DNA from: Desulfurococcaceae archaeon MEX13E-LK6-19
GTDB taxonomy: Archaea; Thermoproteota; Thermoprotei_A; Sulfolobales; Desulfurococcaceae
Assembly (NCBI GenBank): GCA_029637525.1
Contig: CP072660.1
Coordinates: forward strand, 1,203,612 to 1,267,611
Direction of reading: 5' to 3'
Length of the DNA: 64,000 nt
Shown here: positions 26,633 to 35,760 of the stretch, piece by piece
How the letters are laid out: each line of letters opens with the position of its first letter
How positions within the stretch are numbered: the stretch's first letter is position 1
Notes under the pieces: model-generated
Seen by the model: the letters and a program-made list of their open reading frames with translations, nothing else
What the model was told of the DNA's origin: nothing
Database searches by the model: none
Translations under genes and position numbers: made by a program

Positions 26633-26785
26633 TTACTCGCTTACTTTCTCAATGACAATTTTGCCTTCTTCTACACGAGCAACTAGTTTCTCGCCAGGGT
26701 TACCTCCAATTGCTACAACAAGTCTCTTGGGTACAACAACGTATCCTCTGCTTGAAATCTTTATTGTTGCCTTTCTTGCGGGCAT
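26633..26785 (-). CDS. AbrB/MazE-type swapped-hairpin DNA-binding protein (50 aa)
   Basis: Minus-strand ATG at 26785 with an in-frame TGA six bases upstream, so the start is fixed; stop at 26633-26635. The 50-residue product reads as a classic archaeal AbrB unit: TIKISSRGYVVVPKRL, then GGNPGEKLVARVEEGKIVIEKV. These are antitoxin-like or global regulators that bind DNA as dimers. No PIN toxin gene adjoins it, so it may be an orphan regulator. Convergent with DUF447. Confidence 0.75.
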   Translation of the reverse strand: MPARKATIKISSRGYVVVPKRLVVAIGGNPGEKLVARVEEGKIVIEKVSE

Positions 26786-26918
26786 ATCTCACACCCCATC
26801 GGGATCCCTTTTTCTCGTATCAATAAGGATCTATTATTGTGTGGCTTATATTTCCAGCGGTGATCACCTATATAGTCTTAGAGATAACAGTCGATACAAA
26901 GTGTATATTATTTTAAAT

Positions 26919-26939
26919 ATTGTCTAAATAATTTAGACA
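26919..26939. promoter_or_regulatory. Perfect inverted repeat between DUF364 and AbrB genes
   Basis: Ten-bp arms TTGTCTAAAT and ATTTAGACAA around a single central A. It lies four bases beyond the DUF364 stop and 134 bases upstream of the AbrB start. It could be an operator or a 3' hairpin of DUF364; no U-tract follows, which favours protein binding. Confidence 0.5.
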
Positions 26940-26943
26940 AAAA

Positions 26944-27732
26944 CTATCTATGGTTGCGTGGATTTGCTATAACGTATTTAGTTGAACATCTCATTATGGA
27001 GTGAGTTCCATGACCTAGTTTGATTAGTTTCATAACCTCGTTTTCATTATCTATTCTTATGGATGCCACGTAGTCTATTCCTTTCTCAAATAATATATCG
27101 GGGATTAATTGTGCCGATGGGCCTACCAATATTTTTACTGGTCTACTCGGCATGATCGATAGGATGTATTCAAGAGTATTTGTAGATAATGAGGCTCCCG
27201 ATATGAAAATATAGTCACTGTCTCTAGCCAATTCCTTAACCATACTATCATGGTATACTCTTTCACCATACAAAACAGGGTTTCTCTCAACAACACGGTA
27301 TTCAACATGCTTCTCTTCAAGCCTACGTGCGATAGGTTTTATGAAGCCGATGAGCAGAGCTATTGAACCAGGTTTGACATCGACTATGTCTATGATATCC
27401 TTGTTAAAGAAAATCCTGTATTGTTTATACATGTTTTTCTTGAATAAGTAGTACTGGCTTAAAGCATTCAATACAGAAATACCAGCTATTCTCTCGGTAA
27501 TATGTAGTGATGAGAGAAATTCTTTGATCTCATGATATTCAGGTATTTTTGAAGGAAATACTCTGTAATTGGCAACTTCGCTGATATTAGTGTAAACAAT
27601 CCCTAGGGAGCGCCCGTAAACTCCTTCCACTAGTGCATAAGTGTATCTGATTCCATAGCACAAGTCTTTGACAATAATCTTGTCTTCATTAAGGGTTTTC
27701 ATGATCCTGTTTAGCGTACTCAATAACACCAT
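26944..27732 (-). CDS. DUF364 family (putative heavy-metal chelation domain) protein
   Basis: 262 residues. The second half has the DUF364 Rossmann-like core: DVKPGSIALLIGFIKPIARRL, DSDYIFISGASLSTNTLEYIL and VKILVGPSAQLIPDILFEKGIDYVAS. The first 100 residues resemble the enolase-like N-terminal DUF4213 domain (DLCYGIRYTYALVEG). Homologues are annotated as possible heavy-metal chelators with predicted roles in metal or pterin cofactors; none is proven. Monocistronic on the minus strand. Confidence 0.75.
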   Translation of the reverse strand: MVLLSTLNRIMKTLNEDKIIVKDLCYGIRYTYALVEGVYGRSLGIVYTNISEVANYRVFPSKIPEYHEIKEFLSSLHITERIAGISVLNALSQYYLFKKNMYKQYRIFFNKDIIDIVDVKPGSIALLIGFIKPIARRLEEKHVEYRVVERNPVLYGERVYHDSMVKELARDSDYIFISGASLSTNTLEYILSIMPSRPVKILVGPSAQLIPDILFEKGIDYVASIRIDNENEVMKLIKLGHGTHSIMRCSTKYVIANPRNHR

Positions 27733-27845
27733 GGCATAACACCTTGCTGAACTGGTTAATTGTCATTTATACAGTTATGTAGACGCTATTAGTTTTTGCA
27801 GGAGAAACTAGTTAAACACCTGGTTAAACATATTTCGCGAAAGAA

Positions 27846-29051
27846 TTATATCATGATGTTTATGAGATAGAAAATACCCCATGCTATGCCTGCTACTGCT
27901 GGGAATGCTATAAAACTCCATGACATTATCTTGGCAAGGGTTCTTATATTCACGCTTTCTATTCCGCGGGCGAATCCTACCCCAGCAACACCACCTACTA
28001 TAGCTATTGTTGACGATACTGGTAAACCTAGTCTAGTGACTATGAGTGTCGCTATAGATCCAGCGAATTGGGCTGTGAAGGCTGTTTCCGTACTTAATGT
28101 CGTTATTTTTTCTCCAATAGTTTCTACAACACGTTGTCCCCACATTAGTATCCCTATCGCTATTCCTGCTGCCGATAATGCAAGTGCTTCAATTGGTATG
28201 GTTATAGTTCCTGATGGAACACCTCCCTTGTAAACAGCATATAAGACTCCTGCAAGGGGACCTGCAGAGTTAGCTACATCATGGGCACCATGGCTAAATG
28301 CCATTGCTGCTGCTGATACCACTAATAGTACCTTGAATACTGTTTTCCTTGCTTGCACGGGTTCTCTAGGAGTTATCTTTGAAACAATAATATGGTAGAG
28401 TACTGTTATGATCATTGATGCAAGTAATGTTATCCCTATAGCCCATAATAGATCGCTTGCTCTTAGAGTCTTAACGCATAGCAGGAATGTTGTAGAGAAT
28501 ACAAGTGTAAACATTAGTATGTCGGATGCTAGAAGTAATTGTTTTCTCTCAAGACTCTCGAATTTCTTGGATAAGTATTTGTGGAGCCCCATGGCTATTC
28601 CGGCGGACATGAATGGTAGGATTAGCCATGCAGTTATAATTGCGGTGATTTTACTCCAGTTAATACCACCTACTCCGAGGGTAGCTAGGCCAAAACCCAT
28701 TACGCCTCCTACTATTGCCTGGCTTATACTCATTGGTATCTTAAACCATGTGGCTACTATAACCCATATTCCTGTTGCCAGCAGAGCAGAGATCATTCCA
28801 TAGACTACTATTGATGGGTCATTAAATACACTTGTATCAACAATACCCTTGAGTAGCGTTACTGACACGAATTTTCCAAACAACATGGCGCCGATGAAGT
28901 CAAAAGTAGCGGCTAAGTAGAGTGCTTTCCTTAGGTCTAGTGCTCGGGATCCAACGGCTGTTCCTATGGCGTTAGCAGCATTGTTAGCCCCGTTAATCCA
29001 TGCTACAAGGAATGCGGCCATACATCCCAGTATAAGCCATGTTATCTCCAT
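27846..29051 (-). CDS. Inorganic phosphate transporter, PiT family
   Basis: 401 residues with about eleven membrane helices in an inverted-repeat layout. Both PiT signatures are present: GANNAANAIGTAVGSRAL near residue 21 and FSHGAHDVANSAGPLAGVL near 254, which form the phosphate/cation site. PiT carriers import phosphate with H+ or Na+. Some family members take sulfate instead, so phosphate is likely, not certain. Own promoter in the 148-base gap upstream. Confidence 0.92.
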   Translation of the reverse strand: MEITWLILGCMAAFLVAWINGANNAANAIGTAVGSRALDLRKALYLAATFDFIGAMLFGKFVSVTLLKGIVDTSVFNDPSIVVYGMISALLATGIWVIVATWFKIPMSISQAIVGGVMGFGLATLGVGGINWSKITAIITAWLILPFMSAGIAMGLHKYLSKKFESLERKQLLLASDILMFTLVFSTTFLLCVKTLRASDLLWAIGITLLASMIITVLYHIIVSKITPREPVQARKTVFKVLLVVSAAAMAFSHGAHDVANSAGPLAGVLYAVYKGGVPSGTITIPIEALALSAAGIAIGILMWGQRVVETIGEKITTLSTETAFTAQFAGSIATLIVTRLGLPVSSTIAIVGGVAGVGFARGIESVNIRTLAKIMSWSFIAFPAVAGIAWGIFYLINIMI

Positions 29052-29199
29052 GTTTACGGTTCATCTCCAACTCGTTATTAGTGTCCTTATAGTGTAACTG
29101 TCATTATTGTATATTCGTGTATGTATTATATGTAGAAGACTATACGTAAAAATGTTTTGAATAAATATAAATGAAAAACTCAAAGATCTGTTGTTAAAG

Positions 29200-30417
29200 T
29201 CAATTGGTATCTAGTTTAAGTCTTGCTAAGTGTGCAAAGAACTTGGCTTCATTTTTGATGTCTTCGGGTACAACAATATAGTGGTTACCCATTGGATCAT
29301 CAAGTATTTTACGGGAGTTACTGGTTTTCACGACAACTTGTGTTCTACAGAGCATTCTACTAATCGGCTCGCCTGTAATCAAGTCTCCTACTATAACTCT
29401 TAGTCTGTCAAGTTTTGGAGAAATCTTGATTAAACTCACTCTTTTAGTCTTCACATATCCTTCGACGCCAACGCTTTTGTTTGTCTCAAAGTGTGTATCG
29501 AGAGAATAGTTTTCCACGAGGTTAAACGCTATTGTACAGTGGGCTAGCTGTATTTCGTCATCGAGGATCCAGGCTACGTTAGCTAGGAAACCTGTGTATC
29601 CTGTTAGTAGCTGTGATATAAGCATCGTTATAGCGGCTGGGACATCGCCTTCGCAACCAGCAATAATTCCTTCACTATTAAGCATGGCTAGTGCTAGGCA
29701 TGCTGATACATTATGTCTAAGTATGAGATCAAAGCATTTTATAGTGAATCCAGCTAAATTATATTCTTCAACGAGTTTCTTGAGAGCAATATATACCTTA
29801 ACCGCCTTTACAACACTTTCCCGTGGAACACGAACATCGATAGCATTGTTAATAATCTTATCTACATACTGTGATGTTTCTTCATCGCTTATACTGTTAA
29901 TTAATTCAATGAGTTTATCCAAAGGTATCTCGACAAGCTCTATGCCAAGTTTTTTCAGAGAATCTCTTTCAACCCTACTATAGACAAGCCAATGCGATAC
30001 ACCGCCAATAACACCTATTCGTGCACCACGTAGTTTCATCCAAGCTTTAACAGCCTTAACGAAAGACTTGACATCGTAGACAGGGTCTTCTAGAGAGGCG
30101 ATCCATACGAGCTTGTTTTCTTCCCGAAGCTTTGAGTAGGCTTCAAGTGTTGCTGGTAGACTATTCATTCTGTCATGGGCTATGAGTAACACGGGTTTGT
30201 CCTCGTTGGCTATCTCCAGTGCTATGTGTTCGCTGCCACCAGTAACAACAAGAACGACGTATGCATCAAAACCTCTTGGTACATCCTGTGGTCTAGTTAC
30301 GAGATCGAATACCTCGTCTACATAGGGTTCTATTTTATCTCTATACCTTCTGACAACCAGATCAACTGCTCTCTTGTCGTGTATAGGTGAAGCTATGGGT
30401 ACAAATAATATCTTCAT
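29200..30417 (-). CDS. L-fucose/L-arabinose isomerase-like protein (COG2407)
   Basis: 405 residues with a fucose-isomerase fold. The N-terminal Rossmann-like domain (MKILFVPIASPIHDKRAVDL, GGSEHIALEIAN) is followed by the C-terminal active-site region FTIKCFDLI, LAMLNSEGIIAGCEGDVPAAITM, with C and E residues typical of the family's metal site. Archaeal members are generally uncharacterised sugar isomerases. It is divergent from the GH1 beta-glycosidase gene, which may supply monosaccharides (inference). Confidence 0.8.
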   Translation of the reverse strand: MKILFVPIASPIHDKRAVDLVVRRYRDKIEPYVDEVFDLVTRPQDVPRGFDAYVVLVVTGGSEHIALEIANEDKPVLLIAHDRMNSLPATLEAYSKLREENKLVWIASLEDPVYDVKSFVKAVKAWMKLRGARIGVIGGVSHWLVYSRVERDSLKKLGIELVEIPLDKLIELINSISDEETSQYVDKIINNAIDVRVPRESVVKAVKVYIALKKLVEEYNLAGFTIKCFDLILRHNVSACLALAMLNSEGIIAGCEGDVPAAITMLISQLLTGYTGFLANVAWILDDEIQLAHCTIAFNLVENYSLDTHFETNKSVGVEGYVKTKRVSLIKISPKLDRLRVIVGDLITGEPISRMLCRTQVVVKTSNSRKILDDPMGNHYIVVPEDIKNEAKFFAHLARLKLDTN

Positions 30418-30570
30418 GAATAAAACACCACACTATACGAGAGTATACAAAACATGTCATCTCATAATCATCTTGTTCCAGAGTATATGCTTAGTTTTTA
30501 TTGTAGCTTAGTACAATATATTTCTTGTTGAGCAATACGTTATAATTCAAATAGAACAGAGGGAGTAGTC

Positions 30571-31839
30571 TTGCCTCTCATGTTTCCCGAGTACTTCCTG
30601 TTTGGTACAGCAACCTCTTCTCATCAGATCGAGGGAGATAACATCTATAATGACTGGTGGGATTGGGAGCAAAAAGGGAAAGTAAGGCATAAGTCTGGTA
30701 AGGCATGTAATCACTGGGAGCTATACCGTGAAGACATAGAGCTTATGGCTAAACTAGGGTTTAACGCCTATAGGTTCTCTATTGAGTGGAGCCGTATCTT
30801 TCCACGTAAAAACGAAGAGAACCCGGATGCTCTGGAGAGGTACAAGGAGATTGTTAGACTGCTTAGAGAAAAGAATATCGAGCCAATGGTTACTCTCCAC
30901 CATTTTACAAACCCTAGGTGGTTTATTGAAGAAGGTGGGTGGCTTAAGAAAGATAACATCAGATATTTTCTTGACTACGTAGAGCTTGTTGTCAATGAGC
31001 TTAAAGACGTTGATTTATGGGTGACATTCAATGAACCCATAGTCTATGTGCTCATGGGTTATGTGTGGGGTAAATGGCCCCCGGGTATAAAATCTATGGG
31101 TAAAGCAGGGGTAGTAGAAGTAAACATCTATAGAGCTCATGCAGAAGCCGTGAAGATCATTAGAGAACATGGTAGGAAAGCTGGTATTGTAAAGAATCTT
31201 GTTGCATTTAAACCATATTCTGAGAAGAAACGCGATATGGCTGCCTACAAGAGAGCCGAGCACATCTACAATTGGGCTTTCCTAGATGCCATGGAGACTG
31301 GTGTGCTGAGACTATTACGTGGAGTAGCCAAAGTACCCCAAGTAAAAATAGATTTCATAGGAGTCAACTACTACACTGGATACATTGTAAAACACTCTTG
31401 GAACCCCTTCAAGATGTTCATGGATACAAGACCTCTTGACACTGGAGAATGGACTACAATGGGCTATTGCGTATACCCTAAGGGATTGTATGAGGTACTC
31501 AAGAAGACTCATGAACGGTACAATAAGACAATTTATGTGACCGAGAATGGAGTAGCTACAGAAGACGATGAGTTTAGAATACGGGCGATAATAAGACACC
31601 TCCAGTACCTACATAAAGCACTAAATGAGGGAGTAGATGTCAAAGGGTACTTCTACTGGAGTCTTCTAGACAACTTTGAGTGGGCTGAAGGCTATACACA
31701 GAAATTCGGTATAGTAGAAGTAGACTTCACTACATTCGAGAGAAAACCAAGAAGAAGCGCATACATATACGGCGAAATAGCTCGCTGTAAGAAAATAAGC
31801 GATGAACTTTTAGAAAAATATGGAGTAAAAGAAAACTAA
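30571..31839 (+). CDS. Glycoside hydrolase family 1 beta-glycosidase
   Basis: 422 residues. N-terminal FLFGTATSSHQIEGD is the GH1 signature. The acid/base is E155 in WVTFNEP and the nucleophile is E325 in YVTENG. WSLLDNFEWAEGY near the C terminus supplies the aglycone-site tryptophan. Length matches the short archaeal beta-glycosidases (about 420) rather than the 480-residue Sulfolobus LacS type. No signal peptide, so it acts on imported oligosaccharides. TTG at 30571 is backed by GAGGGAG ten bases upstream; ATG at 30580 is the alternative. Confidence 0.95.
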   Translation: MPLMFPEYFLFGTATSSHQIEGDNIYNDWWDWEQKGKVRHKSGKACNHWELYREDIELMAKLGFNAYRFSIEWSRIFPRKNEENPDALERYKEIVRLLREKNIEPMVTLHHFTNPRWFIEEGGWLKKDNIRYFLDYVELVVNELKDVDLWVTFNEPIVYVLMGYVWGKWPPGIKSMGKAGVVEVNIYRAHAEAVKIIREHGRKAGIVKNLVAFKPYSEKKRDMAAYKRAEHIYNWAFLDAMETGVLRLLRGVAKVPQVKIDFIGVNYYTGYIVKHSWNPFKMFMDTRPLDTGEWTTMGYCVYPKGLYEVLKKTHERYNKTIYVTENGVATEDDEFRIRAIIRHLQYLHKALNEGVDVKGYFYWSLLDNFEWAEGYTQKFGIVEVDFTTFERKPRRSAYIYGEIARCKKISDELLEKYGVKEN

Positions 31840-31877
31840 GTGCTAGAAAGAGAAACACCGGTAACGGCGTATTACGC

Positions 31878-32558
31878 TTAAGGTATTCTGCTATGTATTT
31901 CCCTGTATAGTTCGAGAAGGTCTTGCTTGAATCTCTCTGGGTATGTTAGGTATGCAGGGTGCTCCGCATCCTCATATATTATGAGTTTGGATCTCTCAAA
32001 ATGTGATGCCAGTTTCTTCATCTCCTCCAACTCTACGATCTTATCTTTTGTACCATAGATTATGTAGACAGGCACCTTGAGGTTCTTGTAGTTCTTCACC
32101 AGATTAGGATCAAGCCCATGGACTGGTGCTATAAGCATTAATCCAAGAACAGGATTCTCCACACTATACTTTAGAGCTATGTATCCTCCAAGACTAGCGC
32201 CAACAAGAACAGGATGTATACCACCGCCAAATATCCCGTGAATAGCTTCTCTAACCACCATGACATTCTCATCTGGATCCCTTGACTTCGGGTTACACTT
32301 ACTCTTCAAGCCATAAGGCATATCTAGAGCCAGGAACGGGATATTGTTTTCCTCAAGAACCTTCAGCACGTTTATATCATTCCATACATCACTAGTAAAC
32401 ATATATCCGTGAAGGAATACTATCGGTGCACCAGGCACATTATTTATAAAAGCTCTACATCTAAAACGACCAAGACTGAGAATATCCCTTAACAGACTCT
32501 CCACCTCAGGTAAATTCTTAGTTAAAAAATAAATTATGCGTTTTTGTTCTTTAAGCAA
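31878..32558 (-). CDS. Alpha/beta-hydrolase (esterase/lipase-like)
   Basis: 226 residues with the hydrolase core only. The oxyanion loop is FLHGYMFTSDVW. The nucleophile is S122 in the elbow GASLGG, with D172 in IYGTKDKIVE and H200 in EDAEHPAYL completing the triad. No signal peptide. Substrate unknown; small acyl esters are typical. Confidence 0.85.
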   Translation of the reverse strand: MLKEQKRIIYFLTKNLPEVESLLRDILSLGRFRCRAFINNVPGAPIVFLHGYMFTSDVWNDINVLKVLEENNIPFLALDMPYGLKSKCNPKSRDPDENVMVVREAIHGIFGGGIHPVLVGASLGGYIALKYSVENPVLGLMLIAPVHGLDPNLVKNYKNLKVPVYIIYGTKDKIVELEEMKKLASHFERSKLIIYEDAEHPAYLTYPERFKQDLLELYREIHSRIP

Positions 32559-32699
32559 TGTTTAAATGGAGAACTTATTCATGAACAAAGCATTGGATAA
32601 ATAGTAAAACAAGTCAATAACATTAGTTTTTCCTATAGATTTTCCATATGTTATCTTCAAGGTTTTATAAATGGAAAAGGATTACCTTGAGTTGACGGG

Positions 32700-33104
32700 T
32701 TAATATATCCATAGTCTTTTCACATGGGTTTTATCAAAGTCTTTGTCTTCGCTGGCTATTGCCTGTAATCCATTTACTTCTATTGTAGCTAAGTGTATTG
32801 CATCAGATGGTTTTAGCCCGTATTTGGTCATGTATTCTCTAGCTTTCAGGTATTCGTCGAGACCTATGGGTAGTATTTCTATATAGGGCACTACGGCTCT
32901 GTCAATAAACTCTATTGTCTCGGTTACTGGTACATCGTACTTTTTCTTGGAGATATATATTGTCTCATCGAGAACAAGGATATTGGTATATATGTCATGG
33001 TTTAATAGAAGGTCAAGCCAGAACTGTTCCACTAGTCTTGCTTCGTTTTCTGGTAATTTGACGTTTAAGTATATGAGTAGGCTTGCATCAACAAATATCT
33101 TCAT
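32700..33104 (-). CDS. vapC: VapC-type PIN-domain toxin (ribonuclease)
   Basis: 134 residues with the four acidic PIN residues: D6 (FVDASLL), the glutamate of LDETIYIS, D in KPSDAIHLAT and D in ASEDKDFD. It overlaps the upstream antitoxin gene by four bases, the usual VapBC arrangement. PIN toxins cleave tRNA, rRNA or mRNA under stress and are held inactive by VapB. Confidence 0.9.
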   Translation of the reverse strand: MKIFVDASLLIYLNVKLPENEARLVEQFWLDLLLNHDIYTNILVLDETIYISKKKYDVPVTETIEFIDRAVVPYIEILPIGLDEYLKAREYMTKYGLKPSDAIHLATIEVNGLQAIASEDKDFDKTHVKRLWIY

Positions 33105-33364
33105 GAATCAAACTCCTCTTCAAGATCTATTTTAGCTAGGTCGCCAAGTCTCGCTTCTTTACCCTGTAGTTTTCTTCTCCTCTCTCTTATCCACTTGATT
33201 ACTTGACTGGGGTCCTCAACACCACGTATTATTAAGCCATTTTCCGTGGGCTCAATTATTGCATAACCTCCTTCTTTTATTCTATAGGCTTCCCTGAAAA
33301 CTTTTGGGATAACTATTTGGCCCTTGGGACCAACTTTAACCCTTAGTTTAACCACAGGTATCAC
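33101..33364 (-). CDS. vapB: VapB-type antitoxin with AbrB swapped-hairpin domain
   Basis: 87 residues. Residues 1-48 are an AbrB/SpoVT hairpin (KVGPKGQIVIPKVFREAYRIKEGGYAIIEPTENGLIIRG). The tail (about 49-87) is charged and would wrap the PIN toxin. Overlaps vapC by four bases and probably autoregulates the pair. Confidence 0.9.
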   Translation of the reverse strand: MIPVVKLRVKVGPKGQIVIPKVFREAYRIKEGGYAIIEPTENGLIIRGVEDPSQVIKWIRERRRKLQGKEARLGDLAKIDLEEEFDS

Positions 33365-33433
33365 CTTGTATAACTACTGGTTATACACTATTATAAGTAA
33401 CTCCAAACTTAAACAGGATTCTCTCCAAAATAC

Positions 33434-33829
33434 CTAGTCTCCTGTAATCCATAGGTGTATTGTTCTCTTATGATTGTATACAGGCCTTGTTTCTAGGAAG
33501 AATACATTGTATTCCTTCGGGATCATTAGCTTGCGGTTTTTAAACACAATGGGTTTTACTGTTGATAGGACTGTTGATCTGAGGTGTGCATAAGCGTTAC
33601 CATGTCTCCAGCCGTAGACTGGTATGTTTTCTCTAAGCCATTTATCGATCAAGTCTAAATCATTATCTCTCGCTATTATTATCGCTGGCGTAGCTCCTTT
33701 AGCGTGAATCCATACTACACCATTGCTGAGACCATGTTTCTCTATGGCTTCTTCTATTTTGTCTCTCAGAGGAAAGTAGCTCATTGGACCATGTGTCCTA
33801 ATTTCTATCTTCTCTAAAACTGCCTTCAA
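33434..33829 (-). CDS. YjbQ/UPF0047 family protein, second of a tandem pair (retains the His cluster)
   Basis: 131 residues, TTG start. It aligns by eye with YjbQ: the N-terminal strand KAVLEKIEIRTHG, VVWIHAKGATPAIIIA, then WRHGNAYAHLRSTVLS with the conserved histidines and the C-terminal ETRPVYNHKRTIHLWI. Compared with the family consensus the later glycine-rich sheet (LGPSLTIPV...GTWQ) is degenerate. YjbQ proteins have weak thiamine-phosphate-synthase activity and uncertain physiology. It overlaps the neighbouring paralogue by 32 bases, implying coupled synthesis. Confidence 0.7.
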   Translation of the reverse strand: MKAVLEKIEIRTHGPMSYFPLRDKIEEAIEKHGLSNGVVWIHAKGATPAIIIARDNDLDLIDKWLRENIPVYGWRHGNAYAHLRSTVLSTVKPIVFKNRKLMIPKEYNVFFLETRPVYNHKRTIHLWITGD

Positions 33830-34184
33830 GAACGAACACCACCCTCTTTTCTCCTTTAACCCTACTTAAGTCGATGAACACGATGTGTTTGAAGACGCCC
33901 TGACTAAGCTCTCCATTCTCTACTGGTATAGCTACTGATTTACCCAGCAACGCCTCGGCTACAGCTGGGCTTTCTAGCTTCTCTATGAAATCCTCGAGAT
34001 CCTTTAGTAGCTCTGGTTCATACTCGATCATAGTCACAATTGTTCTTGACTCGGGTGCATGGGCCAATATTATTCCATCCACTAGACCATAAGACCCAAC
34101 GACCTCTACTACAATGGGGGTTAAATCAATAGCTGTATAGCCAGGTGAATCAATCTTTTTCTCAACAATCAACTGCTTGATCAA
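33798..34184 (-). CDS. YjbQ/UPF0047 family protein, first of a tandem pair (lacks the His cluster)
   Basis: 128 residues. It keeps the parts its downstream neighbour lost: EYEPELLKDLEDFIEKL and LLGKSVAIPVENGELSQGVFKHIVFIDL, close to the family consensus. The Y-x-H...NAxAHLK catalytic segment is replaced by SPAVAEA. The two genes look like complementary halves of the usual homo-oligomer and may form a hetero-oligomer. Role unknown. Divergent from the TrpB2 gene. Confidence 0.65.
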   Translation of the reverse strand: MIKQLIVEKKIDSPGYTAIDLTPIVVEVVGSYGLVDGIILAHAPESRTIVTMIEYEPELLKDLEDFIEKLESPAVAEALLGKSVAIPVENGELSQGVFKHIVFIDLSRVKGEKRVVFVLEGSFREDRN

Positions 34185-34292
34185 TTCATAGCACCCAGAG
34201 TGTGTTTACACACTGGTATTGTTTTGAATACAGTGTCCTAGCCGGTATATAAGGTAGTTTAAACCCGATATGACATAGTCCTGTTCGAAAGA

Positions 34293-34302
34293 TTTATATA
34301 TT
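34293..34302 (+). promoter_or_regulatory. TATA box of trpB2, leaderless start
   Basis: TTTATATATT at 34293-34302 is centred 26 bases before a GTG at 34323. This places transcription start at that GTG and argues against the TTG at 34305, which would be only a few bases from the TATA box. Confidence 0.55.
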
Positions 34303-34322
34303 ATTTGGTGGGTGTAAAGTGG

Positions 34323-35675
34323 GTGAGGTGGTTTTATGCAGCGCCAATGGCTTTAATTCCATCTAGACTCCGTGAGGAAATACTCCCTTCTAAATGGTAT
34401 AATATCCTTCCTAGACTACCAGAGAAGCTACCACCCTACATAAAACCCGATGGCAGCGCAGTCAAGCCTAGTGAACTACAGCGCGTATTCGCTAGAGAGC
34501 TTGTTAGGCAAGAGTTCTCAGATCAAGTATACATTGATATCCCTAGCGATGTTCGTGAAGCATATCTCGAGATCGGTAGGCCCACGCCTTTACTCAGGGC
34601 ACGGAGACTAGAAGAATACCTTGATACGAAGACAAGGATCTACTTCAAGTACGAGGGAGCAACACCCACGGGAAGCCATAAGGTGAATACTGCTCTCGCC
34701 CAAGCATACTACAATATGATCGATGGCATCGAGAGACTCGTGACAGAGACTGGTGCAGGACAATGGGGTAGTGCACTGGCTTTTGCGGGCAGGTTCTTTG
34801 GCTTGAAAGTAAGGGTCTACATGGTTCGTGTCAGCTATATGCAGAAACCGTATCGCAGGACAGTTATGGAGATCTATGGAGCCGAAGTATATCCGAGTCC
34901 AAGCACGGTAACCGAGATCGGTAGGAAGATTCTCGAGGAAGAACCAGATCACCCCGGTAGCCTCGGTATAGCCATTAGTGAAGCAATATGGGACGTCCTT
35001 AACGACGAGAAAGCACGTTACTGCCTAGGCAGCGTCTTGAACCATGTTCTAATGCACCAGACAATAATAGGTCTTGAAGCCAAGAAGCAGATGGAGCTAC
35101 TATACGGTGAATACCCCGACATTATCATCGGGTGTGTCGGCGGCGGAAGTAATTTTGCTGGCCTAGCCTACCCGTTCCTAGATGACAGACTGTCGGGGAA
35201 GACAGACACTGAATTCATAGCAGTAGAACCTAGGGCAGCTCCAAGTCTTACACGAGGCGTCTACAAGTACGATTATGGTGATACAGCCGGTTTAACGCCG
35301 TTACTCAAGATGTTCACGCTAGGACACAAATATAGAGTACCACCAATACATGCTGGAGGCCTAAGATATCATGGTATGGCTCCAACAATAAGTCTACTAT
35401 ACAAACTAGGGTACATTAAGGCGGTAGCCTATCACCAAACAGAAGTACTGGAGGCAGCAAAGTTATTCGCCCAATTAGAGGGAATAATACCAGCACCAGA
35501 GTCAGCTCATGCAATAAAAGCTGTTATTGACATTGCTAGGAAGTACAGGAATGAAAGGAAGACGATATTATTCAACTTAAGTGGCCACGGTCTATTAGAT
35601 CTAATGGCGTATAGGCAGTTGCTCGATGGGAAACTAGAGGACTACGAGCCAACTGAAATAAAAATAGAGTACTAA
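34323..35675 (+). CDS. trpB: Tryptophan synthase beta chain, TrpB2 type
   Basis: 450 residues from GTG 34323 (six more if TTG 34305 is used). [16 protein letters not shown] and the PLP lysine in [14 protein letters not shown] (numbered near K123) mark TrpB. The extended length, the internal [21 protein letters not shown] and the missing typical TrpA-contact region fit TrpB2. The [12 protein letters not shown] phosphate-binding loop is intact. TrpB2 makes tryptophan from indole and serine, or salvages indole; no other trp gene is next to it, also typical of TrpB2. Confidence 0.93.
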   Translation: MRWFYAAPMALIPSRLREEILPSKWYNILPRLPEKLPPYIKPDGSAVKPSELQRVFARELVRQEFSDQVYIDIPSDVREAYLEIGRPTPLLRARRLEEYLDTKTRIYFKYEGATPTGSHKVNTALAQAYYNMIDGIERLVTETGAGQWGSALAFAGRFFGLKVRVYMVRVSYMQKPYRRTVMEIYGAEVYPSPSTVTEIGRKILEEEPDHPGSLGIAISEAIWDVLNDEKARYCLGSVLNHVLMHQTIIGLEAKKQMELLYGEYPDIIIGCVGGGSNFAGLAYPFLDDRLSGKTDTEFIAVEPRAAPSLTRGVYKYDYGDTAGLTPLLKMFTLGHKYRVPPIHAGGLRYHGMAPTISLLYKLGYIKAVAYHQTEVLEAAKLFAQLEGIIPAPESAHAIKAVIDIARKYRNERKTILFNLSGHGLLDLMAYRQLLDGKLEDYEPTEIKIEY

Positions 35676-35760
35676 GACAAGAACAGGCTTCTTTTTTAAC
35701 TCATCATTACAAAGCATTGTTATCAAAGAGCTTTTATTATGGATAACGGGAAGTAGTTCT

